From Tricholoma matsutake (Eukaryota; Basidiomycota; Agaricomycetes; Agaricales; Tricholomataceae), in contig AP026548.1 of NCBI GenBank assembly GCA_026075535.2, positions 3,968,001 through 4,032,000 on the forward strand: a stretch of 64,000 bases of DNA. Reading direction: 5' to 3'. The notes below the pieces were generated by a model. It was not told the DNA's origin. It did no database searches and saw only the letters and a list, made by a program, of their open reading frames with translations. Of the stretch, positions 11,717 through 23,934 are shown one piece after another; within the stretch, counting starts at the first letter, position 1, and each line of letters begins with the position of its first letter. The position numbers and the translations under genes were made by a program.

Positions 11717-13586
11717 GCATTTTATTTGTTGGCTTTCTGGTGGCTTGAGGGAGACAGATAAATATTCTCCATTGAGTGTTAGTTAGTGCTATCATAGACA
11801 GAGGCTGTTGAGCCTTTTGGGAAGTCCCAACATTGGGTCCAGTGATGGTACAAAATATGGTGGTGGTGAAGACCATAGTGGTGGTACAGCCCTTGAATGC
11901 GATAGCGCAGTTAGTTTGGAGGGACAGAATGTACCTGTTGGTAATGATGAAGTAGCAGAGCATTCCAATGTGCATTCTGCTGTTGAATGTGATATAGATA
12001 GCACTGGTGCTCATGTTCAAGGCACTGCTTGTTACTCCCTCCCACTTTCTCCGCTCACAGTCACACTTATCCCACTCTTTAAGAACCACTGCGTCATTCT
12101 CTATGAACCTCAAGACTAGAAACTGACTCTCCTGTGAGCGGCTGCCTGTCCGCATCCCTGATGGTGAAAGTCAGGAAAGATGTCTGCCACCTCTGCATAG
12201 GGAATATTCTTATAGTGGATGTTAGAGAGATAAAATTGGATTGCTCTGTTATCCTCCTACCAAAGAAGTATGATTAGCATCTAGGATCTGGTTAATGGCT
12301 ATGGTAGGCAGCCTACACATGTCATACATCCTCCCTCTCTCCCATGGATGGAAGACAAGGTCGAGAGTCACCGTGAACCAGTATCTCTGCCATAGACAAC
12401 ATAGAGAGGGAGGAGTACATAGGGTGTCAATTTCATTTGCCATCATGGGTGAAGTAGCGAAAGAATGCCTGTGTTGGAACCCACTTCCTTGTCATCTTAC
12501 TCTGTATTGACCTTCTCGTGGTAAATGATATCATTGTCTCCAACAACATCTATGTCTTGATAACAATTCGCAGCCACCTTAGTAGCTGGAGCAGAACGTA
12601 GTGCCTTGGGCTCCTCCTCAACCCCAGCAGCACTGCATTCAGGTTCAGACTGGGATGGAAGTGGAAGTCAATAGGTATGCAGTAGGGCTCTACACAGAGG
12701 CATGCACTGGCATACTCTACACTGAGGATATATCACACACACTCAGCTTCTGCCACCTGAGCATCACCAGGAGCACTAACATGCCATGTGCAGTGGACTC
12801 CACCAATTCAGCCACAACAAACCTCGTCCAACACCAACATCACATGTCTTACAGCCCCCAATGCCAAGTGAGATGGGGAGTGAGATATAAGATGTAAACA
12901 GCAAGTCGAAAACATTGTGGATCAATGCACTAAACTCAACACATCGGCATAAGGTTTCGATCCCACGATTGTGTGAATCTGTTGGTAGGAATTTGGAAAT
13001 CTTCGGTTGAAAACCTGACATAAATGCAGACGGCATGAGGGGTTTGAGAATGCTGTGACAGCCGGAGCTGGGGAGTAGGAATGCAACACAATCGTCCCAA
13101 GAAAAACATGAGTTGCCTGCCACTGAAGGGGATCGATAGCAGTCATTGCACCTGGAGGAGATAATGAGAAACAGCTTGCTGAGCAAATATGAACTGACTT
13201 ACCACATAGTCAGACATAACCCATAACTAATAATCGCCCCCAGCAGATAACCAGACCGTCATCCGCTAGCAACCAAGAGGAAAACTCATCAAAAGTAGAA
13301 AAGAACAGGTGCCAATGAGGGCACCTAGAAAGCCAGTCGGATTGCCAGTGGGTATGACATGGAGAATATTACACAATCGTCACAAGAAAAACACTGGTTG
13401 CCTGGCGTGAAAGGGGATGGATACCAGCTTGCAGATGTAGGTCCCAAACTCAATGCATATCAGCATGAGGCTTTTGCAAATTGTTGCAGCTAAGCAGGAC
13501 TTCATATGTTGCCTACTTGGAAGTACCACCATGACATTCAACTTGCAGTACTCAATGCTCAACGGTGTGAGGGATTTGTGCATGCT
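11717..13586. repeat. Left arm of a large inverted repeat
   Basis: This arm is the inverted counterpart of 17,730-19,615. Matching positions add to 31,316 from about 12,295 to 13,586, with no net indel. They add to 31,332 nearer the outer end because of one 16-bp insertion (GCACCTGCCACTGCCA type) near 19,090 in the right arm. The outer limit is at GCATTTTATTTG. Reading frames inside have no recognised family on either strand. They are conserved between arms only as DNA, so I do not call a gene. Confidence 0.85.
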
Positions 13587-16440
13587 ATGACCACTGGGAC
13601 TTCAGAGTAAGAATATGACAGTCTTTGCAAGAAAAACAAGAGCAGATCCATAGTAGTCATTGAAACTGGAGGAGATAATGAGAAACAGCTTGCTGAGCGA
13701 AGATAAACTGACTTATCACGTAGTCAGACATAACCAAAGCTGATAATCTCCCCCAGCAGATATCATCCACTAACAACCAAAGGCAAATTCGACAAAGTAA
13801 ACTAGCGTTGTCGCAGAGTAGAAAAGAATGAGGGGAAAGAATAGCCTCTGGAAAGCGAGCCACAACTTGCCTGGTGCCAAAGGGGATGGATAACATCTTG
13901 TAGATGTAGTCCCAAACTCAACACATATCAGCATGAGGCTTGCATATACTGGAAGTGGCAGAACTACCATGATGTTCTCCTTGTGGTGCTCTACGCTCAA
14001 CAACGTGAGGGGTTTGAGCGTACTGTAATTGCCAAGGGTAAGAATACCACACAATTATCACAAGAAACACAAAACCTGCCTGTTGCCAAAGGCACCTTGT
14101 AGACGCAGGTCCCAAGCTCAACGCATGTCCACATCAGATTTGCAAACTGTTACAGCATCACGACAAGCAGAACTTCATCATGGTTGCAAGAACTTGAGGT
14201 GGAAGAATTGTGTTCTGGTGCTCAACACTCAACGGCGTGAGGGGTTTGAATGTACTGTAACCGCTGAGGGCAAGAATACCACACAATTATCACAAGAATG
14301 AAGAGTTGCCTGGCACTGAAGGGGATGGATAACATGTTGTAGATGTAGGTCCCAAACTCAATGCATATCAGCGTGAGGCTTGCATATACTGGAAATGGCA
14401 GAACTACTGTGATGTTCTCCTTGTGGTGCTCAATGCTCAACAGTGTGAGGGGTTTGAACTTTGAAGGAGTTGTGGACAAAACTATACAAATTTGCCCAAG
14501 TCTTTAGGGCCCGTTAGACATCGGATACGCTCATCGACATCACTCATCATTGATCATTGATCATCCCTCCCTCGGTGTTCAACAATCTGGCAATGGCTGT
14601 CACAACTCCTTCAAACCCCTCACGCAGTTGAGCGTTGAGCACCACAAGGAGAATGTCACGGTAGTTCTGCCATTTCCAGTATATGCAAGCCTCACGCTGA
14701 TATGTGTTGAGTTTCCCTCAGTGTTCAACAATCTGGCAATGGCTGTCACAACTCCTTCAAACCCTCATGCCGTTGAGCATTGAGCACCACAAGGAGAACA
14801 TCACAGTAGTTCTGCCATTTCCAGTATATGCAAGCCTCACACTGATATGCATTGAGTTTGGGACCTACATCTACAACATGTTATCCATCCCCTTTGGTGC
14901 CAGGCAACTTTTCATTCTTGTGATAATTGTGTGGTATTCCTGCCCTTGGCAGTTACAGTACGTTCAAACCCCTCATGCCATTGAGCATTGAGCACCAGAA
15001 CACAATTCTTCCACCTCAAGTTCTTGCAACCATGATGAAGTCCTGCTTGTCATGATGCTGTAACAGTTTGCAAATCTCACACGGACATGCGTTGAGCTTG
15101 GGACCTGCATCTACAAGGTGCCTTTGGCAACAGGCAGGTTTTGTGTTTCTTGTGATAATTGTGTGGTATTCTTACCCTTGGTGATTACAGTACGCTCAAA
15201 CCCCTCACACCATTGAGGGTTGAGCACCACAAGTAGACCGTCATGGTAGTTCTGCCATTTCAAGTTTTTACAAGTATGCAACCAATGAAGTCCCGGTTAC
15301 TGTGAGGCTGCAACAGTTGTTAAATATCATGCTATACGCATTGAGTTTGGGACCTGCTGTTATCGAGACTTCGGCAGCAGGCAAGTCTTGTTTTTCTTCT
15401 AATAATTGCATTGCATTCTTATACTCATGTTCCGGTGGTTACAGTACATTCAAACCCCTCCTGTGCCATTGAGCGTTGAGCACCATCAGTAGAACGTCAC
15501 TGTAGTGCTTCCATTCAAAGTTTTGCCAAGTGTAGTCCTTCCACCCCCAAGCCCTGGCAGTTACAGCAAGCTCAAACCCTCATGCCCTTGAGTGTTGAGC
15601 ACCACAAGTAGAGTTCTTCCTAATATGCAAGCCTCACGCTGATCTGTGTTGAGTTTGGTACCGACATCTACAAGCTGTTATCCATCCCCTTCAGTGCCAG
15701 GCAACTCTTGTTTTTCTTGTGACGATTGTGTCATATTCTTGTCCCAAGTCCCTGCGCTTACAGCACGCTGAAACCCCTCACACCATTGAGCATTGAGCAC
15801 CAGAACACAAATCTTCCACCTCAAGTTCTTGCAAGCATGATGAAGTCCTGCTTGTCGTGATGCTGTAACAGTTTGCAAATCTGATGCAGACATGTGTTGA
15901 GCTTGGGACCTGCATCTACTACAAGGTGTTATCGAGACCCTTTGGCGACAGGCAGGTCTTGTTTTTCTGGTGATCTTTGCATGATGTCATTTTAGGTTCT
16001 TCCAAGTTTGCGCCTGAAGAAGTCATCCTCACGCTGATATACATTCAGTTTGGGACCTTCATCTACAAGCTGTTATCCATCCCCTTTGGCGCCAGGCAAC
16101 CCTAAGTCCAGGTGGTTACAACATGCTGCAACCCTCACACCATTGAGCATTGAGCATGGCAAGTCGCATGTCACGGAAGTTCTGCCATTTCCAGTTCTTA
16201 CAAATATACAACCAATGAAGTCCTGGTTACTGTGAGGCTGCAACAGTTGTTAATTATCACGCCGATATGCATTGAGTTTGGGACCGACATCTACACACTG
16301 TTATCCATCCCCTTCGGCACCAGGCAACTCATGACTAGCTTTCCAGAGGCTATCCTTGACACTTGTTCTTTCTACTCTGCGACAATGCTAATTTACTTTG
16401 TCGAATTTGCCTCTGGTTGTTAGTGGATGTTATCTGCTGG
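13587..16440. repeat. Centre of the palindrome: satellite units switching orientation
   Basis: Units read as GGGGATGGATAACA on the plus strand up to about 14,340. From about 14,600 they read as TGTTATCCATCCCC or GCGTTGAGCACCAC, the opposite orientation. The local symmetry centre is near 14,606, since 14,093 pairs with 15,120. A second offset pairs 13,770-13,860 with 16,330-16,423. The pivot near 14,470-14,600 contains CATCATTGATCATTGATCATCC. No gene is seen. Confidence 0.75.
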
Positions 16441-17560
16441 TGTTGATTATCTGCATTGATTATGTCTGATTACATGGTAAGTCAAGTCTTTCTGTGCTTA
16501 CCATCAGGAGGGAAAGTGCAGTGACTCCCGGGGCACAACACTTATGCCCCCATCTCCCACGACAGCGTCCCAGCTAGCTGGGATGCCAGGGGAGAGCTGT
16601 GGAAACCAAGCACTATGATCGGCACTCCACAGCTCCCCGGGCCTTTAACCCTTCTGAAGGGGGAGCAATGATTGGCTCGGCCTTCCTGGGGAATGCGTTG
16701 CTCAGGGCCAAGGCTAGCCTCAGGATCCTGGCTGGGTTCAGTGGGTGCTCGGAGCAGGAGGTATGAAGGATAGCATTGGTTTACCCCTTGACTGTCATGA
16801 ACTCCCATACCAAAGCCTCACACACCAGTGCCATCATGCCTTTCACATCCACCAGCACCACTCTTGCAGTTGCAATGTCCCTCCTAGAGCCACAGCCTTA
16901 TTGTCGACAAGCATACATCTCCACAACCAGACAAAGATAAGGAAGACAAAGAAAGTGGCCGATATGCAAAAGCAAGGTCCTAACTTGCTCCGGGATGCAC
17001 TCGAGGAAGAAGCGAGTAGAAGGAAGAGAAAATGGGGAATCCTAAAGTAAGTGCTTACTCCTCTGTGTGATATTCTTGGAGCCACTTTTAGAATACTCAA
17101 TGGACTTTGTTAGATCACGCACATATATGGCCTGGGGAGCAATCTCAACGAGGCTTTTCACTTCAGTTTAGTGGAGGACAGGTTTTTCGAGATTGCAGAG
17201 GAGGAATTCGACAGCGATGAGCGAGTAAAGATTATCCTAGGGTGTATATGCATGCTAACTAGAGTAAAAGAGAACATCTCAACAGACAAAAAGACACATA
17301 CTTCAACTTGAAGCTCTACTGCAGTGTTTTATCGCAGGTGCCCAACTTCATGAAGATGATTGGAGAGTTTGAGGATGATTTCGAATCGATTATGGATCTT
17401 ATCCAAGTGGTGAGCTGGTATCGTGCGATACTCCATTCTGATCATTTTTGTTACATGGAAAAAGAGTTGTAAAGCACTGGAAATTCTTTGCCCACAACGA
17501 TGTCAAACTTGAAGTACCTGCTGTGCCAAGGGACAAGACTGGCCGAGGTTTCAACCACCT
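16441..17560 (+). other. Non-palindromic segment inside the satellite palindrome, with weak coding traces
   Basis: This 1.1-kb block has no counterpart in the left half, so it accounts for the shift between the outer and inner symmetry offsets. It starts with an inverted GC-rich stretch (GTCCCAGCTAGCTGGGATGC). Plus-strand protein-like pieces occur: ADMQKQGPNLLRDALEEEAS then RRKRKWGILK, then FSLVEDRFFEIAEEEFDSDE, then PNFMKMIGEFEDDFESIMDL. They would be joined by small introns (for example one beginning GTAAGTGCTTACTCC near 17,047). These resemble an undescribed repeat-associated family in basidiomycetes, but I do not recognise it. Confidence 0.4.
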
Positions 17561-19615
17561 TAGTACTGCCTGTTATCTCTATCCCTTTATTCTTGTGATA
17601 ATTGTGTGGCATTCTTGCCCTTGGCGGTTACAGTAGTTCAAACCCCTCACGCCATTGAGCATTGAGCACCAAGTTGAACGCCATGGTAGTTCTGCCATTT
17701 CAAGTTCTTCCCATTATGCAAGCCTCATGCTGATATGCATTGAGTATGGGACCTACATCTACAAACTGTTTTCCATCCCCTTCAGTGTGAATGTATCTGG
17801 TACTTCCAAGTATGCAATGTATGAAGTCCTGCTTAGCTGCAACAATTTGCAAAAGATATGTGTTGAGTTTGGGACCTACATCTGCAAGCTGGTATCCATC
17901 CCCTTTCGCACCAGGCAACCAGTGTTTTTCTTGTGACAATTGTGTCCTATTCTCCATGTCATATCCACTGGCAATCCAACTGGCTTTCTAGGTGCCCTCA
18001 TTGGCACCTGTTCTTTTCTACTTTTGATGAGTTTGCCTCTTGGTTGCTAGCGGATGACGGTCTGGTTATCTGCTGGGGGCGATTATTAGTTATGGGTTAT
18101 GTCTGACTATGTGGTAAGTCAGTTCATATTCGCTCAGCAAGCTGTTTCTCATTATCTTGTCCAGGTGCAATGACTGCTATCGATCCCCTTTGGTGGCAGG
18201 CAACTCATGTTTTTCTTGGGACGATTGTGTTGCATTCCTACTCCCCAGCTCTGGCCATCACAGCATTCTCAAACCCCTCATGCCGTCTGCGTTTATGTCA
18301 GGTTTTCAACTGAAGATTTCCAAATTCCTACCAACAGATTCACACAATCGTGGGATTGAAACCTTATGCCAATGTGTTGAGTTTAGTGCATTGATCCACA
18401 ATGTTTTCGACTTGCTGTTTACGTCTTATATCTCACTCCCCATCTCACTTGGCATTGGGGGCTGTAAGACATGTGATGTTGGTGTTGGACGAGGTTTGTT
18501 GTGGCTGAATCGGTGGAGTCCACTGCGCATGGCATGTTAGTGCTCCTGTTGATGCTCAGGTGGCAGAAGCTGAGTGTGTGTGATATATCCTCAGTGTAGA
18601 GTATGCCAGTGCATGCCTCTGTGTAGAGCCCTACCATGTACCTATTGACTTCCACTTCCATCCCAGTCTGAACCTGAATGCAGTGCTGCTGGGGTTGAGG
18701 AGGAGCCCGAGGCACTACGTTCTGCTCCAGCTACTAAGGTGGCTGCAAATTGTTATCAAGACATAGATGTTGTTGGAGACAATGATATCATTTACCATGA
18801 GAAGGTCAATACAGAGTAAGACAACAAGGAAGTGGGTTCCAACACAGGCATTCTTTTGCTACTTCACCCACAACAGCAAACGAAATTGACACCCTATGTA
18901 CTCCTCCCTCTCTATGTTGTCTATGGCAGAGATACCGGGTCACGGTGACTCTCGACCTTGTCTTCCATCCACAGGAGAGAGGGAGGATGTACGACATGCA
19001 TAGGCCGCCTACCATAGCCATTAACCAGATTCTAGATGCTAATCATACTTCTTTGGTAGGAGGATAACAGAGCAATCCAATTTTATCTGCACCTGCCACT
19101 GCCACTCTAACATCCACTATAAGAATATTCCCTATGCGGAGGGGGCAGACATCATTCCTGACTTTCACCATCAGGGACGCGGACAGGCAGCCGCTCACAG
19201 GAGAGTCAGTTTCTAGTCTTGAGGTTCATATAGAACGATGCAGTGGTTCTTAAAGAGTGGGATAAGTGTGACCATGAGCAGAGAAAGTGGGAGGGAGTAA
19301 CAAGCAGTGCCTCAAACATGAGCGCCAGCGCTATCTATATCACATTCAACAGCAGAATGCACATCGGAACACTCTGCTACTTCATCATTACCAACAGGTA
19401 CATTCTGTCCCTCCAAACTAACCGCGCTATCACATTCAAGGGCCGTACCACCACTATGGTCTTCACCACCACCGTATTTTGTACCATCACTGGACCCAAT
19501 GTTGGGACTTCCCAAAAGGCTCAACAGCCTCTGTCTATGATAGCACTAACTAACACTCAATGGAGAATATTTATCTGTCTCCCTCAAGCCACCGGAAAGT
19601 TGACAAATAAAATGC
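17561..19615. repeat. Right arm of the large inverted repeat plus inner satellite units
   Basis: The block 17,730-19,615 is the reverse complement of 11,717-13,586. Satellite units in the opposite orientation to the left side occupy 17,575-18,270 (for example CTGGTATCCATCCCCTTTCG near 17,890). The outer limit, AAATAAAATGC at 19,615, is immediately followed by an LTR-like start (TGATAGG) at 19,619, so a retroelement insertion may have cut the arm. Confidence 0.8.
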
Positions 19616-19618
19616 TGT

Positions 19619-20578
19619 TGATAGGTTGTCTCCTTGGCTCAAAGGCCGATTCACCATTTCAACCATATTCTAATCACATTGGCTAACTCCTACGATGTCC
19701 CAGACGCAGTGCGACCCAGTCTATCAATTGTGATATCATATCGACCGCATCGAAACATCACCAGTGACATCGATCATACCAAGAGCCCACATTGCACAAC
19801 CTTAGGACTACCCCGAAAGCCCCTAAGATCCCTCTAAATGACCATCAAACATCCCCGATCAACTTCGAACAGCCGCGACTGTGATCAAACATCGTTGACC
19901 ATCGTCGAGCATTATCGATCGATATTGAGAGACTATGAGCAACATCAGGCACCGCCTTTGTTATCTAAATGGTGGAAGACCATGCGCTAGGATGTATTCC
20001 AACTCATGCTCAAACCTGCTGATCATAGGTCAGCCTTGTTTCAAGTCCCTATCACGTACAGAACCTGCTGGATGGATTATTGTGAGACTTAGCGCGGTTT
20101 ATACACAAAGGACAGTCTCTTTTTAGTTCTTTCCCTTTATTACTCCTTCATCATATGATACATCTCTTTCTTCCTCGGATTCCAGTCTCCTTTTTGGCCT
20201 TGTGCCTTAACTCATATCTTTTGCCTCATATTCTACACATGTTTCTTATACCTTTTTAGGAAGTTTCTTTTAAAACATATAAAACTCTGTAGTATCTACT
20301 TGAAAAATACAAGAAATCATCTTCACCTATCGTCTCATATACAGTTCTAAGCATCCAATCAATCTTCTAAAAAAAACAATCTAAGTCTTTACAAGTTTTC
20401 TCAATCGACGAGAAACCTCTGCAATCATCATGTCCTCAATCTTCCTTCAATCCTCTCGTCATTAGCACTAGCAACCATTTCAACACGTCCTAGCCATCGA
20501 CTATAGCCTTTGTATACTTTCGACCTATCAAAAGGTCCTCAGAATTCACACTTCAACCATCGACGATAAACATCATTC
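19619..20578 (+). mobile_element. Probable 5' LTR and leader of a Gypsy element
   Basis: It starts TGATAGGTTG, like the TGATAGG start of the LTRs at 5,325 and 51,813. It keeps their later landmarks in diverged form (TTGCCTCATATTCTACACATG, ACCTTTTTAGGAAG, AAAACATATAAAACTCTGTAG). A gag related to that at 53 kb follows directly. The 3' limit is approximate, since no convincing primer-binding site was found. Confidence 0.55.
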
Positions 20579-20579
20579 A

Positions 20580-21645
20580 TTGTCGATCTCGTCGATCATC
20601 CTTGATATTGATCGATACTCAATCGGACCATGCCAAACACCTTTGTTTCTCATAGCACTACCTTCACAACTAGTACCAACTAGTTATCTTCCCATAGGTT
20701 GGTCCACAAACATTCGGAACGTCTCGCTCCCTTCCTCTGACTCATCGCAAATATCATTGTTTGCCTCATCAGCTGTTTTGGTGGTTTTCACACAAGCGAG
20801 AAACCTTCGTATCAATACTCACCATGCCTTCGAATCTCTCGAACAATTGGGGGACATTCTAATTCCTGTTTCTGAAGCAGAGTCTACTCATCGTAGACTA
20901 TTTCCTTCACCTATATCATCACCTTCCACATTGTCATCTACTTCTTCATCATCATCATCAACCTCTTCATTCATCCTTCCAACAACTTTGACACCTCTAC
21001 CATCTATTACAGAAGTCTTAACCCCTACCCCTAGAGTCATCGCATTCATGACTACCCAAACCACGATGCCAGCTCGTGGGCACTTGACCACTCCAAAATT
21101 CAACCTGACTCAGCCTCGAGAGCTCCAAAGATACTTCGAAGAGCTTGAACTATTATTCCCGACCTGCGGCATTACTGAATCAAATCTAATGAAGAAACAT
21201 GCTTGTCACTACCTCGACATTGACTCTTCCAAACTCTGGGAATCACTTCCAGAGTATCAGCCCAGCACATCATTCAACGAATTTCAAACAGCAGTACATA
21301 AACTCTATCCCGGCTCGGAAGACGATCGCAAGTGGAGCATATCGGACATGGACAAATTAGTGGGAGAACAACTACATGTTGGGATATTCGATGCAAACAA
21401 CTTAGGAATGTATTATCGTGCGTTCTACAACATTACTCACTTTTTGTGAGCAAAGAATAGGATCTCAGAAGCCAAACAAAGCAGAGCTTATGTTCGAAGA
21501 TTCCAACCCAGCTTATGGACTCAAATTGCTCGATGACTCGAACTCAAATTCCCCAACCATTATCCTGACAATCCATATCCACTCAACGACATTCACAATG
21601 CGGCAAAAATTGTACTAGCAGGCTCTAACACATCGCAATGCATGT
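20580..21645 (+). pseudogene. Gypsy gag, 5' part, frameshifted
   Basis: An open frame of 289 codons (20,580-21,449) contains a Ser-rich linker, then MTTQTTMPARG, LTQPRELQRYFEELELLFPT, KKHACHYLDIDSSKLWESLP and LYPGSEDDRKW. This is the capsid-like gag region of a basidiomycete Gypsy family, closely matching 52,890-53,590. Capsid protein packages the element RNA. After 21,449 the frame shifts and homology (SRAYVRRFQPSLW, FPNHYPDNPYPLNDIHN) goes on to 21,645. It ends there at another LTR-like sequence, so nucleocapsid and pol are missing. Confidence 0.75.
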
Positions 21646-22310
21646 GAAATAAAATTCCCACCCCTCACATGTGCAGTGCACTTCTGCATAATTCAATGTA
21701 ATAAAATAAAAATAAAAACTTTATTATGTAATGGGCTGTTTTCTCACATTACTCCCCTTTTATGCCTCAACTTCCAGGCAAGAAAATATAGTATTTGTAC
21801 ACTCTGTGAAATTTTGGTAAGGCCAGAATTTCATCCCCTCATACACCATTCTTGCAATGGGACACAGATAGTATTGCCTTGACCAACTTGGGGCATTCTT
21901 GTATTTTTAAAATAACTTGTAACAAAGCACTCAGCCTGCTTAGTGTTGAGAGAGGATCCAGTGACCATTGGGGCTCCCTATCTATGTAAATATTTCCAGA
22001 ATTATATACAATTTATTGGAATTGATATTGTATGGAACTCTGAGAATATTTATATAAATAGGGACCCCCAAAAGTCAATGGGTCCTCTCCCAATGCTAAG
22101 CAGGCTGAGTGTGTTGGGTCAAGTTATTTTAAGAATACAAAAATGCCCCAAGTCAGTCAAGGCAACACTAGACATGGAGCATTTGGATTATGCTCAAAGA
22201 ATTGGGCAATTGTGTTGTGCACTTGCTTACAATTCTCCTCAGGTTCCTAGAGTTATTTTCATTGGTATAGTCTTTCCACTTAGTTAGGAATTCTAATTTG
22301 TTTCATCAAA
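21643..22310 (-). mobile_element. LTR-like segment with an internal foldback
   Basis: The plus-strand left edge reads TGTGAAATAAAATTCCC, and the segment lies just downstream of the minus-strand Gypsy integrase tail, where a 3' LTR is expected. Inside, 21,871-22,020 and 22,020-22,168 form a foldback. Its left arm has GCCTTGACCAACTTGGGGC and GCACTCAGCCTGCTTAG; the right arm has GCTAAGCAGGCTGAGTG and GCCCCAAGTCAGTCAAGGC. Whether the foldback is native to the LTR or a MITE inside it is not clear. Confidence 0.5.
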
Positions 22311-22338
22311 GCCAGAAATCTAGGATTTCTTTGACTAA

Positions 22339-23930
22339 TTATTCTGGAGCACCTGCTATAGTTATTAGAGCCTGTGGCATAGTTTGTTGGCCAGGCATAG
22401 TGGGCAGGCAGTAGGGGCATAGGCAGGATATATTTATCTTGGGATCAATCTTGAATGATTGGGGTAATTTTAGTACTACCACATTAGGCAAAATTACTTT
22501 AGAGATCACATATGGGCCAACTTGTTTCTCTGTGAGCTTCCTAGAAGGTTGTGGAGTATTGAGGTCCTTGGTACTTAGGCATACCAAGTCACCAACATTG
22601 TACTCTGGAGTGGGGGCTGAGTATGATCTGCCTTGCACATCATATCATCATGTGCTTTCACTAATGCTGCTTCCACTTCTGTCTGTACCTTTTGCATCTT
22701 AGATACGAAGTCTTTTACTGATTGTACCTGGATCTCCCTTTGGGGTTCTATTCACTACTGGGGCTGACCTGTTTTTCCCACAGAAACACAGCCTTAGAAA
22801 CTTGTTTTAAGACTTCTGATGTGTATATCCTTTGGATATTCTTAATATGTATGTAAAAGAAATGTCAGGGAAATATTTTACATGTATCCAAGCTGTATCT
22901 GCAAGGAACATAAAAGGTGTATTCTACAATGTTTATTTCAGATCCCTTCTGGAAACATTTTTTATGTTCCCTTGTGTAAGTTAAGGAAAGACTTTTTATG
23001 TAATTATGGCTGTATCTGCAGAAAACACTTGACATATATTTTATCATGTGTTTTCTATGGATATATGCAAGGAACAAAGGGGTTACCATGGTTACACATG
23101 TATCCCTAGGAAACACATAATAAAATTACATGTTAAATGTTTTCTGCAGATACAGGCATAATTACATAAACAGTGTTTCTTTAACTTCCACAAAGGGAGC
23201 ATGAAAAATGTTTCCAGAAGGGATCTGAAAGAAACATTGTAGAATACACCTTTTATGTTCCTTGCAGATACAGCTTGGATACATGTAAAATATTTCCCTG
23301 ACATTTCTTTTATATACATATTAAGAATATCCAAAGGATATATACATCAGAAGTCTTAAAACAAGTTTCTAAGGCTGTGTTTCTGTGGGAAACACAGGTC
23401 AGCCCCAGTAGTGATTCCCATGTGGGGATGATACCTGCAATTAGCAAAGAAGGGTGACATTTGGGTAGCTGAATGGAATGTATTAATGTGGGAAAATTCA
23501 GCAATTGCCACCCATTTGGGCCAGTCAGTTTGTCAGTAGTTAACAAACATGTGTAGGTACTGCTCCAACTCCTGGTTCATTCTCTCTGTCTGCCCATATG
23601 TCTGTGGGTGGTATGCCATAGATAATTTGGTTTGGATACCCAATATGTTGTTATAAACATGGAAGTGAACAGTATCAGGTAATCTGTGTAATCTCCATAC
23701 ATGAGTTAGGTAGAGGTGTGCCAAGCCTAATGACAAGGTTTCCATAGTGGTAGGAGTAATATGGACCTCTTTGGTAAAGTTGTCACATACTATGAATATA
23801 GTATCATATCCCTGAGCTTCAGGTAATCCTGTGTTAAAATCTATGGATATATTTTGCCATGGTACTTTCAATATGGGGTTCAGCATTAATTTCCCAGCAG
23901 GTTTCTCTGGAAATTTCTTGCCCCAAGGAT
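22339..23930 (-). pseudogene. Gypsy integrase remnant interrupted by a foldback MITE
   Basis: Reading the minus strand, PAGKLMLNPILKVPWQNISI and GLPEAQGYDTIFIVCDNFTK carry the first catalytic Asp of an integrase core. Then follow SLGLAHLYLTHVWRLHRLPD and LSMAYHPQTYGQTERMNQEL with the catalytic Glu. Between LPDTV and NNILG the segment that normally holds the second Asp (SDRGPQF type) is deleted, so the enzyme is dead. A 661-bp MITE separates HPHMG from EPQREIQVQSVKDFV. The C-terminal part (YNVGDLVCLSTKDLN, KLTEKQVGPYVISKV) ends at 22,339. The 5' side is cut off by low-complexity DNA near 23,935. Confidence 0.85.
22753..23413. mobile_element. Foldback MITE with CACTA termini and 3-bp target duplication
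   Basis: The whole 661 bp is one inverted repeat with arms of about 320 bp and a short centre near 23,080. Ends are CACTACTGGGGCTGAC and GTCAGCCCCAGTAGTG. The flanking triplets ATT (22,750-22,752 and 23,414-23,416) are a direct duplication. Removing the element plus one triplet rejoins the integrase frame as HMGIEPQREIQ, which verifies both borders. CACTA ends and 3-bp duplications are the signature of the EnSpm/CMC superfamily. It has no coding capacity, so it needs a transposase in trans. Confidence 0.9.
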
Positions 23931-23934
23931 GAAT

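Noticed and set aside
11568..12155. 195-codon minus-strand frame with a matching plus-strand copy at 19,243-19,686
   Set aside because: Its repetition follows from the inverted repeat. The protein has no recognised pattern and both strands show equally good frames, so DNA-level conservation explains it.
16500..16720. GC-rich hairpins as a possible tRNA or structured RNA
   Set aside because: No cloverleaf, A/B box or anticodon arm could be drawn; the stems are irregular.
22865..23116. Short open frames on both strands encoding Cys/Tyr-rich peptides
   Set aside because: They mirror each other across the foldback MITE and carry no known domain.
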